Below, one piece after another: positions 34,037-45,004 of a stretch of 64,000 nucleotides of DNA. The stretch comes from Cristatella mucedo. Taxonomy: Eukaryota > Bryozoa > Phylactolaemata > Cristatellidae. Below the pieces are notes generated by a model. It ran no database searches and had not been told where the DNA came from. It saw only the letters and a program-made list of their open reading frames with translations. The position numbers were made by a program, and so were the translations under genes. The stretch's first letter is position 1. Every line of letters begins with the position of its first letter. Location: assembly GCA_009760855.2 (NCBI GenBank), contig WPIO01000146.1, positions 246,001-310,000 of the forward strand, in the 5' to 3' direction.

Positions 34037-34170
34037 CTTCCTACCTAAAATGTCTCCGAGTGTGCACGAATAATCCGAATAGAGCACGAGATGCGCCTTG
34101 CCAGCCACCTTGGCTGCCAAGTCGGTGTCAGCAGTGATCGACGCAATCACAAGCTTATCTTCAACGGACA
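34037..34170 (-). CDS. Candidate exon of unrecognised gene (5' limit unclear)
   Basis: The open minus-strand frame reads KLVIASITADTDLAAKVAGK then AHLVLYSDYSCTLGDILGRK up to a possible phase 0 donor (GGAAG|GTGATT at 34037). Joined to 33666-33824 the frame continues. No good acceptor was found at the 5' side, so the start is uncertain. It matches no family I can name. Confidence 0.22.
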
Positions 34171-34199
34171 GAATTTCGGTGAATCGTGCATGGAATCAT

Positions 34200-34975
34200 A
34201 TACGCAGTCATGTCAACGCAGATAGACGAGTCCGAAAAAACAGGCTTGAAAATAGTCCCCTGCTATAAGTCCCCTGCAAAAATTCCCCTTCGGTGACCGC
34301 TTATAAAAAAGGCGACTCATCCCCTCACCCGGCTACGCTCTGAGCGGCTATGATTGCTGCTACAGGCTTCGACCATAAGAAATACGCCTATTCCCCTGAA
34401 CAATCGATCTGTGTAAAAATCAATCTACAATATACATATAATTCCGATCAGTTCGCAAAGAGCCTCCTGCATTCAGTTACTATGCTTTGCCCTGAAAGTG
34501 TGGCCAGGTATCTAGTCGCTGACATTCGAAGGCATGTAAATTTAATTAAAGCATGGCTTCGAATGTTACATACATACCTGTTTATTCACTCAATACACAA
34601 GGAATCTGCTCAACCATGTTCATGGCAATTAGAAGTCAAGTCATTACAGTCCCGTGTTGGTTGCCAAAAGAAATTTATTCTCAGTAGTGTGAAGGACCGA
34701 TTATTAACCCAGAGGTAAGGAGATCGATCTCCCCAAGAGGCGACATCCATTTTTCGCCACCCAGTCCTTACGACTCGTGGTCTCCAGTCTGTATTCCGTA
34801 TTGTGAAATCACCAATGACGATTCTCCTTCTTTTCAAGGTAAGAAGCTGGGTCGTAATGCCAAGAGATCAGACAATGCAAACGCACTGCATATATACAAC
34901 CGTTCGAATAAATTGGTGCCCTGAATACAGCCGCTGCCTACCACTTAGGCAACCCGATTGTTGCATGAAAAAAAT
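34200..34975. other. Unassigned
   Basis: No recognised gene or repeat. A 122-codon plus-strand frame at 34350-34718 has no family likeness. Confidence 0.3.
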
Positions 34976-34977
34976 TA

Positions 34978-35105
34978 ATTCAGTTGTATAGTGCCCCAGG
35001 AGAACTTAATCAGTATTCAGGCGCTTCACATATGCTACGGAGCTCGAGCACACGACCTCAGCCAGATCTTGGTCGGGGCGAGCACTTTAACCGCTGGACC
35101 ATAAA
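34978..35105 (-). mobile_element. tRNA-derived SINE with LINE-A type tail
   Basis: Minus strand: GGTCCAGCGGTTAAAGTGCT, CCCCGACCAAGATCTGGCTG, then GCGCCTGAATACTGATTAAG and TTCTCCTGGGGCACTATACA. Same structure as 16783-16945. Confidence 0.8.
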
Positions 35106-35224
35106 TCTCCTAATCCATTCTGTCAGGCAGGAGAACGGGGGGGGGGCAAGCGCCTTGCTAGCGTTCACACTTGGTTTCGAGGCTTAGTTTTCAGTAGTGC
35201 AGTGTGTGTCTGGCAGTAGGTTTT

Positions 35225-35405
35225 GCACGTCTACTAAAAGGAGAGTAATATTGATAATAAGTGTAAGGATATTAATATTACAACAATAATAGAGCGTCTA
35301 TGTAACTGTCTTTACAGGCTCTTTATATAAGCTGCAAAAGATGAATGCCAATTGAATAGACATACAATGCACGATACCAGCATGCATATGGACACTAATG
35401 AAAAT
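35225..35405 (-). mobile_element. Decayed LINE family A tail
   Basis: ATT-like repeats at 35246-35290, a degraded hairpin, and 3' UTR traces (ATACCAGCATGCATATGG). Confidence 0.45.
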
Positions 35406-35409
35406 TTCA

Positions 35410-36180
35410 ATTGTAGGGACTGGCTTGAGAACCAGTCGCTGGCCTCTGGCTACGGAAGGTATTTTTGTTAAAGCGATAGAGGCCTCAGAATCTTTCATCT
35501 CAACGGTATTGCTTACGAAGCGTGACACAGAATAATTTGGGAGCTCTTTTACCCGAGGGTATTAAGTGATGCAGTACATTGCGTAAATTATCATCTCCAC
35601 ACACCAGAGAGTATCTTTGCAAGCTCAGCTGGCTCCTCCCCCCCCCGATAAAGCCAACAGTCGTCAAGTAACCGTCGACGATCACCACCGGCCGTTGTAC
35701 GCTTTTGAATTTTTTGCTAACCATCAGGTATAGCTTCAGTACCCGACGCATTTCTCAGAATTATTGCGAGTCATTTTGAGGACATCCCTGAGGCTCGCAT
35801 GTGGGTCAGCGGGTCCAGAGCATCGGAAAATGACACGCGCCCATGGCAGGTTTTGAAAAAATGCCATGATATGAGATTAGTGCAAGTTTCGACTGACTGA
35901 CACTCTCTATCTGGGTCTTTTCTTAAAGGGTGGAGGCATATGACTAGGCTAGCCACCAAAGCTGAGGCTATCAGGGATTGCATCAAAGGTCGAGATCTCA
36001 GGGCTGCTAAGGATAGTTAGTTACTCAGCCAAATTTTACGCTCAGCTAATGAAGTAACTACGCCATCACGACTTTTTACGCTAGCTTAGATCCCGCGATT
36101 CTTATAGCCAACCAGGCGATAGTTTTTGGCTATAGTAATAGCATGTGATTTGTCCTCACCTGCTTCTATTTCGCTAAGGC
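35410..36180. other. Unassigned
   Basis: No clear feature. It may be more of the Ty3/gypsy debris that follows, but I cannot show it. Confidence 0.3.
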
Positions 36181-36185
36181 ATTCC

Positions 36186-36310
36186 TTTCGATGTCGGTGG
36201 ACGCCTTTGACGACGGCCTTGGCGCCGTATTGATGCAAAATCGACGATTTGTTGCTTATGCTTCTCAAGTTTTGATTCAAGCACTGCGAATATTTGCTCC
36301 AAAGAAGACA
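36186..36310 (+). pseudogene. Ty3/gypsy RNase H fragment
   Basis: The plus-strand translation SMSVDAFDDGLGAVLMQNRR followed by FVAYASQVL matches the start of the gypsy RNase H domain (VDAS..GLGAVLxQ....VAYASR). Downstream frames are broken, and no intact pol is present. Confidence 0.65.
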
Positions 36311-36314
36311 TGAT

Positions 36315-36860
36315 AGTTCTAAAATTTCACTAATTGACTGCACTAAAAGAGCTATTGCGAACGCCATCATTCCGGTGGCATGTTTGTAGGGATTGATCGT
36401 ATCTGACTTCAGATATATATCAAGTTAGGTCTGCTCTTGGCATGGAAGCCGTCTATTAATGATTTATTTACAGCGAATCCACTTAAATCTAACCACGAAG
36501 GGGCCTGCTATTACTTGGATTTAATAAACATCAATTGAGTCGTCGTCGAACGATAAAACTTCAAGAAGTGGTCGGATCTCGGAATCTTGGCCTCGAGATC
36601 TTCAAGCAGTATGCTGACTTGGCTGCTTCTTATCGCACGCCCTTTATCTTTGCTCTGCCGATACTCGTAATTTGCAAAGGAGAACAACGTCATATATCGA
36701 AATCAAGCGAAGCCTAGGCGTAGCTCGCTTAAAGAGGGACAATATGTAAATAAATATTCCTTGTAGTGGTTACCAAGTGGCTGTTGAAACACCCTGTTGA
36801 CCATCTCAGTAGACCATGAGTACAAACGTAATCCTGAATCCGCATTGGCAAGGACCATCT
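36315..36860. other. Unassigned, possibly retrotransposon debris
   Basis: Broken sequence after the RNase H fragment with no confident match. Confidence 0.3.
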
Positions 36861-36861
36861 T

Positions 36862-37660
36862 AACAATAATAATAATAATAATAATGCACTTGATAAAGCT
36901 CCCTCAGAGAACTCAATCTCTCTCTAGGCGCTTTAGATTTGCTGCAAAGGGAAATGCAATTGAATGGTGAGTAATATCCTGCTTGATAACAAAAAAATGA
37001 ATAATATGGTTAGGGGTGACATGCACAGGGTCAGCATGCTAATGTGGTTAGTGGAAGCATGCGCTGTGTCAGCACGCATAAGCACATGAAGGACGAATCA
37101 CAAGGGCGCACTAAATGCTGTACTAAATAGGTATGTTTTTAAGTTCTTTTTAAATGTGGTCAGGTCAGGGGATGTTCTGACGCAGGTCGGGAGGGAGTTC
37201 CAGGCTGTGGGAGCATACGAACTAAATGCACGGTCTCCAAAGGATTTGAGCTTTGTACGAGGTTATTGTAGACTGTAGGATTCCGAAAAGCGGGTGGTAC
37301 GATGCTTGGCCTGATGGGGGAGTATGTCGGAGAGATAGGCGGGAGCCATAGAATGAAGTGACCTAAAAGTGAGAGACAAAACCTCGAAGTCAATCCGTTG
37401 CTTGACTGGTAGCCAGTGCAGGTCGGCGAGAAGTGGAGTAATGTGGCAACTGCGACGCTCACGACAGACAATCCTAGCTGCAGAGTTTAGCACCAGCTGC
37501 AATCGCCTGATCGCACATGCTGGTGGGCCAGTAAGCAGTGAGTTGCAGAAGTCGAGACGGGATGTCACGAATGCATGGACCAATTTGGACGTGGTATCCT
37601 TATCTAAATAAGCCGGAATTTTAGCAACGGTATGAAGCTGAAAATAGGCAGATTTGACTG
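36862..37660 (-). mobile_element. LINE family A, 3' part
   Basis: ATT tail at 36863-36884 (plus: TAATAATAATAATAATAATG), hairpin, 3' UTR, then ORF2 end open for over 100 codons (MVHAFVTSRLDFCNSLLTGP on minus). Two small frame breaks are present. Confidence 0.87.
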
Positions 37661-37750
37661 TGGATGCCGCTGCTTGTCTTGCTTCGACCTTCTTTTTTGT
37701 CGGAAGCTCCCGCGATCGAATCTACTTCGGTCATGCTTCCTTCCGATTCT

Positions 37751-37838
37751 GAGTAGCTCCTCACTCAGACAGGAAGTAGCTCCTCACTCAGACAGGAAGT
37801 AGCTCTTCACTCAGACAAGTCTCCTCACTCAGACAGGT
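37751..37838. repeat. 24-bp tandem array, four units
   Basis: GTAGCTCCTCACTCAGACAG plus GAA, repeated with shortening in the last unit. Confidence 0.88.
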
Positions 37839-37839
37839 C

Positions 37840-38535
37840 ATGGAAAAGTTGCTTTTGCTAAGGAAATGGTCCTCCGTGACACGCCGCCAGATGATTTTAG
37901 GCCAGTCCACGATAGACTTTATCACCGGCCACTCCATGACTTCATGATTCCTTCATGAAGAACTTTTGGAGTTCTATAACAACATCACTAACTTAACTGG
38001 TCATGTCGACAGCTATGGATACACTTAGGCCTTTCCGCGATAGCCTTTACAAATCTCAGCCTAATGACCTGATTCCTATTTGAAGAGGTTGTAGCATCCC
38101 ATTAACAGGGACTTTCGAGAAACGCGCGGATGTCTTCGTCGGTCATTTCTTCTGAAATATCTTTCAAGCAACGAAGAAAGGTCGTCTTATGATTGGTCAG
38201 TTGTTCGGCGCCTTAGTCTATTCCAAGAAATGGAACCGTGCTCACCTTTTCCGAAATCGTTCAGTCTTCCAACAGTCTTGGACGGCCTCAAGTCTTAGTG
38301 ATGCATGAAGCACACACTGAAGCATGATACATGCAAGATAGACCAAGAAAAAGCAGTCTAAGAAAGCTAAAGATAATGGCTGTGACTGATTTATTGCCGT
38401 GCTAGAAGCATATGCGCCGGTGGCTTTTAGTGTCATATTATCACATTCCTCCCCTCGCTAGAGAGCGGCCTCGGGCGACTCCTAGCTTGGTGTGGACCAT
38501 TACTTGACTTCTCCGTAATACCTTTGGGTATTCCC
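37840..38535. other. Unassigned
   Basis: No gene or known repeat recognised before the family B element. Confidence 0.35.
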
Positions 38536-38999
38536 CTGATATCTTCGCTGTGACTATTTATGAGCTGTCCTCGGATATGCTATACACAACAAGACCTGTT
38601 TAGCATAAGGTGCGATGTCGCCATTAGTCGATACCTACCGGCGGGCCCTCTCCGGCGGGTCCGTGAGGACCTACCTGCATCCTGCGTTCGCCGTATCAAC
38701 AGCTCGGCTATCACACCTACGACTCGTAAGTTTAAAGCGCTGAATAGTACTTGTTGCGGTAGTAGCCCACCCGCCGTAGCCCAGCATGTTGTGAAACGTC
38801 GTCTAACGGCCGTTACCAAGGTCCAATTCAAATTTGAAGAGCCCGCGTCCGCCGGGCCGGACGCAAACGGAGGAGAATAAAAGCCGCTTCATCGCCGTCG
38901 CCCAGTTGTTGGACAACCTCTTAAATTCCGCCTACTAAATGTCCGCTCGCTTAAAACCAAAGGGTTACTTATCCGCGATCAGGTGGTCCAGGAAAAGCT

Positions 39000-40428
39000 A
39001 ATAATAATAATAATGCACTTGATAAAGCGCCCTCAGAGAACTCAATCTCTTTCTAGGCGCTTTACATTTGCTGCAAAGAGAAATGCAACTGAATGGTAAG
39101 TAAATCATGCTTGAAAAACAAACAAAAGGAATAATATGGTTAGGGGTGACATGCACAGGGTCAGCATGTAAATGTGGTTAGTGGCAGCATGCACAGTGTC
39201 AGCACGCATAAGCACGTGAAGGACGAATCACAGGGACCCACTAAATGCTGTCCTAAATAGGTGTGTTTTTAAGTTCCTTTTAAACGTGGCCAGGTCAGGG
39301 AATGTTCTGACGCAGGTCGGGAGGGAGTTCCAGGCTTTGGGAGCATACGAACTAAATGCACGGTCTCCAAAGGATTTAAGGTCTGTACGAGATATTTCCA
39401 GACTGTTGGATTTCGAAAAGTGGGTGGTACGATGCTTGGCTTGATGGGGGAGTATGTCGGAGAGATAGGCTGGAGCCATAGAATGAAGGGACCTAAAAGT
39501 GAGCGACAAAACCTTGAAGTCAATCCGTTGCTTGACTGGTAGCCAGTGCAGGTCGGTGAGAAGTGGAGTAATGTGGCAACTGGGCCGCTCACGACAGATA
39601 AGCCTAGCTGCAGAGTTTAGCACCAGCTGCAATCGCCTGATCGCACATGCTGGTAGGCCAGTAAGCAGTGAGTTGCAGAAGTCGAGACGGGATGTCACGA
39701 ATGCATGGACCAACTGAGATGTGGTATCTTTATCTAAACAAGCCCGAATTTTAGCAATGTTATGAAGCTGAAAATAGGCAGGTTTGACTGTGGAGCTGAT
39801 ATAGTCGTCTAACGAGAGGTCGCTTTGGAATATGACACCTAGATTTCGAGCTGATTCGACAGGAGATATGCTGGCAGAGCCAATTTTGAGAGACAGCCTT
39901 TCCAATGTCTTAATCACACTGGGTTTGCCAATAACTAGTAAGTTAGTTTTGTCATCGTTTACATTTGGTAAATTTGCTGCCATCCATGTGCGGATGTCAT
40001 CAATGCATGCAGCAAGTGAGTTTAGAGAATTTGAGGTGCTCGAAGGCTGGGAGGGATCAAAGCAAAGGTACACCTGAGTGTCATCCGCATAGACGTGAAA
40101 GCCTAGACTGTGCTTGGCAATCACATCAGCAAGAGGGAGAGTATAAACCGTGAAAAGTACTGGACCTAGCACGGAGCCCTGAGGTACGCCATATTTCAGA
40201 GGTACCTCAGATGATCTTTGTCCATTCACGTCAATACTCTGGAGTCTCCCACTGAGATAGGACCTGAACCACTGCAGAGCAGTGCCAGTGATGCCCAGGT
40301 GAGATGACAGGCGCTCTAGAAGAACTTTGTGATCGATGGTGTCAAAAGCTGCCGAAAGATCGAGCAAAACAAGCAGAGACACTCTATCCATGTCTGCATT
40401 CCTAAGTAGGTCGTTGTATACCCTAAGC
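39000..40428 (-). mobile_element. LINE family A, youngest-looking copy
   Basis: Inserted in LINE B with AAGCTA / AAGCAA-like flanks. It is 5'-truncated inside RT and has a complete 3' UTR, hairpin and ATT tail (plus: CTAATAATAATAATGC). The ORF2 remainder is unbroken, listed separately. Confidence 0.9.
39228..40428 (-). CDS. 5'-truncated family A reverse transcriptase, open frame
   Basis: About 400 codons without a stop. The RT core motifs are in order: LLVLLDLSAAFDTIDHKVLL, LKYGVPQGSVLGPVLF and YADDTQVYLCFD, the last holding the catalytic aspartates. The CR1/L2-type C-terminal region follows (ARNLGVIF, TSRLDFCNSLL, LHWLPVKQRIDFK, GDRAFSSYAPKAWNSL) and ends at a TAA/TGA before the 3' UTR. The N-terminal endonuclease and fingers are missing, so the product cannot be autonomous. 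The family copies its own RNA by target-primed reverse transcription. The intact frame suggests recent insertion. Confidence 0.88.
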
Positions 40429-40437
40429 AAAAATACA

Positions 40438-40586
40438 TACAATTCATTTATATAGTGCCCCAAGAGAATTTAATCTCTAATCTCTATTCAGGCGCTTCAC
40501 ATATGCCTCGGTGCTCGAGCCCACGACCTCAGTCAGACCTTGGTCGGGGCGAGCACCTTAACCGCTAGACCAAACCAGCTCGTTAG
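40438..40586 (-). mobile_element. SINE inserted beside the family A copy
   Basis: The tail AATTCATTTATATAGTGCCC (plus) starts near 40440 and the tRNA-like head ends at AACCAGCTCG 40583. ATACAT flanks it on both sides, a likely 6-bp target duplication within LINE B. Confidence 0.82.
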
Positions 40587-43489
40587 ATACATTTCTGCTT
40601 ACCGAAACTTGGATGACGCCTTGTTCCAGAAGCTGTATTTCTGAGACCATTCCACCCGGGTTCTCATTCTATCAGTCCATTGCAATTGTTGTTCGCGAAT
40701 CGTTTTGCTATAAAGTGTGCAGTTTCTCGCATGGGTCATCGTTTGAATCGGTTGCAATCAGGTCTTCATCAAAGACAATGCCTCTCACTGTTGTGATATA
40801 CCTGCCTACCTCTGGCTGTATAAACTCGTTTATAAAGGAGTTTTCAGAGTTCCTCGCTAAAATATTTGTGTGAGAAAGGCCGTTACTGATTTTAGGAGAC
40901 TTCAATATTCACGTTGACAACCCTAGCAACAGCCAGGTCCGCTCATTTCTTGACTGTCTGGGGAATTTTGGTTTGGCCCAACACGTTAATCATAGCAGCC
41001 ACGTCAGTGGCCACATTCTAGATCTCGTGATTACTAAGGATGTCTTCCCCACTTACCTTGTGGTGTGCCCACTGACCCTCTCAGATCATTGTTCGGTCTC
41101 GTTCACTGTTCCTGCTCCCTCGCACGTACAGGGCAATGCCGAATTTTTCAAACGGCGCAACTTGCATAGCATTGACATGGACAAGTTTTTGAAATCTGTT
41201 TGTGATGCAGGTCTTCTTGATCTACATTCAGACCCGACCGGCAGCCTCGATACCCTCACTGATGCTATGAACATAACACTCAGGAGTGTTCTTGACAAGC
41301 ATGCTCCCGTTCGCTCTATCCGTGTTCAAAGTCGTAGAGATTCCTTTCAATTTACAAAAAACTCCTAAAGATGCACCAGGTTAAGCGCAGGCTTGAACGT
41401 CGTTTCAAGAAATCGGGGTCTGAGGCAGATCTAGTCAATTACAAAGACTTCCTTCGAGTTTATAACCGAAAGCTTAAAACACCAGGGCTTCTTTTTTCAT
41501 TAGAAAGCTGAATTCCTGCCAGTCGGACACTAAACAGGTTTTTAAGACAGTAAACCATTTACTGGCCAATGCTGAGAGGTCTGACTCACCAGATATTAAG
41601 GACTAAGCCGAAAAATTTTCAGCCTTTTTTACTGAAAAAATTGTGCACATTCGTGCCTCTATTAAGCCCCTCCGACTAAAGCAATCGCGGTTCCACAACC
41701 TGTAACCTTCCTTACAAGATTCTCCGAGGTTTCTGCATGCGATTTGGCTACTCTAATCAGGTCAAGCAAAAAGAGTTCGTCTCCTGAAGACCATATACCT
41801 TCATCTCTGTGGTCTTCACTAGCAGACCAACTTAGCACTGCCATAACCAAGATTTTTAATGCTTCTTTGGGAAAAGGGGTCGTCCCCAAGTCCTTCAAAT
41901 CGGCAATCGTCAGGACCATTCTTAAAAAGTCTGGATTAGACACAGAGGTCCTAGCAAACTATTGCCCAGTTTCCCTTCTTCCTTTCTTATCAAAGGTTTT
42001 TGAAAAATGGTTGCTAAGCAGCTGGTTGAACATATTGAAAATAATGGAATGTCAGAAATATTTCCATCAGGGTTCAAGAGGCAGCACTCTACTGAAACTG
42101 CTCTCCTCCGTGTTAACAATGACATTCTACGTGGCAACGACGACGGGAATGTCACTGCCCTAGCTTTGCTGGATCTGTCTGTTGCCTTCGACACCATTAT
42201 TCAAGAGGTTCTGCTTGAACGATTGAGAACAACGATCGGTTTGGCAGACGAAGCACTGGCGTGGTTTAAGTCATACTTGTCTGATCGTTTTCAATCCATG
42301 TCGTGTGGGGTTCAGGTCTCAGACACGAGAAGGGTCACCTGTGGAGTCCCTCAAGGGTCTGTACTCGGTCCCTTGCTGTTCTCCATTTATACACAAACTC
42401 TGGGAAAAGTGATTAAGGCCCATGGAATAGGATATCACCTCTATGCTGACGATACTCAGTTGTATCTGTCATTCAAACCGTCGGAATCTGCGGCGGCAAC
42501 AGAGAAACTGAATGCTTGCCTTGCCAATATTCGATCCTGGATGTCGGAGAACTTCATGAAATTAAATGATGATAGAACCGAACTGCTGCTCATAGGACAC
42601 CCTAAGCGTGTGGCTGGATTAAAAGGCTTTGCTGTTCTAATAGGCGATGCTATTGTGCGACCTTCACCACGTGCTCGTAATCTAGGTGTCGTGTTTCGAC
42701 AGCTGCCTCAGTTTCAAAAGCTTCATTCAGAAGACTGCCTCTACAGCTAGCCATCACATCCGATCCCTATTCCAGATTAGCAGCTGTCTCCCACAGTGGC
42801 TCGTAAAAAATTTAACTAGCTCCTTAGTCTGTCTCGGCTTGATTATTGTATTTCCCTTTTGGCTGGGCTGCCAAAGAAAGCTATTAGGCCACTGCTGCGG
42901 ACTATGAACATAGCTGCAAGGCTAGTTTTCAAGTACCAGCGGTTTGAGCACGTGTCTCCTTTGCTGAAAGAGCTAGGATGATTGCCGGTTGACCAACGGA
43001 TACAGAACAAAGTTTTTATGCTGACCCACAAGGCCGGCCACTGCTTGGCTCCTTCATACCTAGCTGAACTGCTGCATCAGTTTCAGCCTGTTCGCGCCCT
43101 CAGGTCCTGTGTTGACAATAAATTAGCTGTCCCATTCCTCCGCTTAAAGACCGTTGGCGACAGAAGCTTTAGCTCTGTAGGTCCTAGACTGTGGAACTCG
43201 CTTCCACAATTCTTACGCAATGACAACTACTCTCCTGCTGCCGACTATGGCACATCCTTTTCAGCGGTCCTGAGCTCCTGCTTCTATGCTACTCACTACC
43301 TCAACTGCTCTCCTGACTCTGCTATGCTTCCCACTTGCTCTCTGTTGCGTGAGACGAAGTCTTTTGGCTACCGAATGCGTACCGAAAGCCACTTAGGCTG
43401 TGAGTGTGCTATAAAAATCTCTCCTGAGTAACACCCACATGGTCTTAATGAATTTATGGAGTTACAGACGGAGATACATTACATTACAC

Positions 43490-43900
43490 CTTCGGCCCGT
43501 TTATGACCAAGCTGTATTTATGGAACAGCAAAATTATGGTGCTGCCGCTGGATGGTGTGCCATGCCGATTTATAGGAAAATGGTTTATGAGGGCGATTCG
43601 CAGCCTACAAAGTAATAGCAGTTCGAACGTCAGCGTAGGGCAGGACGGTTGCGTCTTTGTGAGCCAGAAAATATACGTCTTTGTCAGCCCGTTTCGGTGT
43701 TTTGCATGTTATCGCTTACATGCAGTTGGTAGAACATTAAACTACAATGGCGAATACACAACAGCCACCGTGCTGGCCAAGGCCGGAAACAGCTGATGCA
43801 TATTAGCAATACAGCCAAGTCGGCAACAGAGTCAGATAACCGGCTCTACCGAAACTCGCATACGAAGAGAACTTGGTCAATTCTTCGCCGTCATCAGTGA
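43490..43900. other. Unassigned
   Basis: Nothing recognised. Confidence 0.3.
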
Positions 43901-43904
43901 TTGG

Positions 43905-44239
43905 TCACTCTCCGGGCAAGGTGAAAGGGTAGACTCCTTTAAGCATTTTTTGAGATTCAAATTGCTCCAAAAAAGCAAAGAGAGCAATACTCAGATACCT
44001 TCGAATAGCCAACTCACCATTACTATGCATTTCCGAGGCACCGATGTTGACGTAAGTGTTGCGTCCTCTGACGAGATCGACGGATGTGAAACTAGGATCT
44101 GGATCTGTTGGATCGACAAAATTCACCGAGTCGTATGCATTTTCATGTGTTGAGACAAGTGGATCAACTTCGTGTTCGGGAATTGGAAGCAGACGTGTTG
44201 GTTCATACAGTGTATTTTCTTTCATGGGCACGTTTTCAT
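43905..44239 (-). CDS. Candidate last exon: cytoplasmic tail with tyrosine motifs
   Basis: The acceptor CTCTTGTTATAATAG opens a frame (two bases of a split codon, then ENVPMKENTLYEPTRLLP) that runs 110 codons to a TGA at 43905. Tyrosine sites stand in SH2/adaptor-like contexts: NTLYEP, HENAYDSVNF and RNTYVNIG, where Y-V-N fits the GRB2 SH2 consensus. There are no membrane segments or cysteine pairs, so it looks like an intracellular tail. The Ig-receptor exons at 61208-61749 are on the same strand 17 kb upstream. The splice phases do not join directly, so another exon would be needed. Function is inferred. Confidence 0.35.
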
Positions 44240-44249
44240 CTATTATAAC

Positions 44250-44740
44250 AAGAGGAAATACGATTGATCCTCATCACTGTGAAAAATTAATAATGACTGC
44301 AACATTATTTCACAATTTCAAACAAAATTTCAGCCCGCTGAAAGCGTAACTATTGACAACGGCAAACTAAGGTCAAGCAAGGACACCTTAAAAGCTAGCC
44401 TTTATCCAGTAAAAAATGCAGCATCTCCTTACTCATTACTGATCCCCTCCAGTGAATAAATAACCATTACGCTTTCTCCCGATTACCTGTAACTACCAGT
44501 AGCTACCTGACTGCCTGTCGCCGGAGTCTCAATTCGGCCGATCCTTAGCTCAATTAAAAATTCATACAACTTATGCATGCCTTAGCTCCTGCTGCTGACT
44601 CTGGTACATCTTCGGCACGATATACAAAGTGATACCTTTCCCAGTATCCTCGTCCTTAAAAACTGTTGCAACCAATGGTGGCCGATAGCAGTGCTTAATT
44701 CTACACTACTAGAGGCGATGAATGTCGTGATATGTGAGCC
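44250..44740. other. Unassigned
   Basis: No recognised feature. Confidence 0.3.
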
Positions 44741-44879
44741 TGCTGCTTCAGCTATTGTAAATAGGGAAGCACATCGGCCACTCATGTAGGCCCCACCTGC
44801 AGCAGGTGGTTGGGCAATTGACTCGGTGCAGCGTCCGGCCTTTGATGTAGGGATGTGGCCCGCCACAGATGCACTCCCC

Positions 44880-45000
44880 CAACTGCGGTGAGTCAGCCTG
44901 TGTCAATATGTGTACCCGTTGAGGGAATAAAGATAAAGTCTCGTCTATCATTTACGTCCGAGTTGTGTCTCTGCGAGACTCCACAAGTACAGTCGGAGCC
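44880..45000 (+). mobile_element. Possible LTR fragment
   Basis: TGTGTACCCGTTGAGGGAAT then AAAGATAAAGTCTCGTCTAT and GTGTCTCTGCGAGACTCC, shared with 17120-17200. The AATAAA followed closely by AGTCTCGTCT suggests the R/U5 part of an LTR. Confidence 0.4.
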
Positions 45001-45004
45001 GGAG

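Larger units (their letters stand above)
38540..43487 (+). mobile_element. LINE family B, longest copy, split by a family A LINE and a SINE
   Basis: N-terminal ORF sequence is at 38560-38999 (LNVRSLKTKG...), then B resumes at about 40430. Across the insertions the frame reads EKL / NTFLLTETW, the standard start of the AP endonuclease domain. Endonuclease motifs GDFNIHVD (about 40900) and SDHCS (41083) follow. RT follows in two frames: LLDLSVAFDT, GVPQGSVLGPLLF and YADDTQ (42447) are intact. The ORF2 end and terminus GGAGTTACAGACGGAGAT run to 43487. Stops and frameshifts (for example at 41366 and near 42007) disable it. Without insertions it is about 3.35 kb. Confidence 0.88.
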
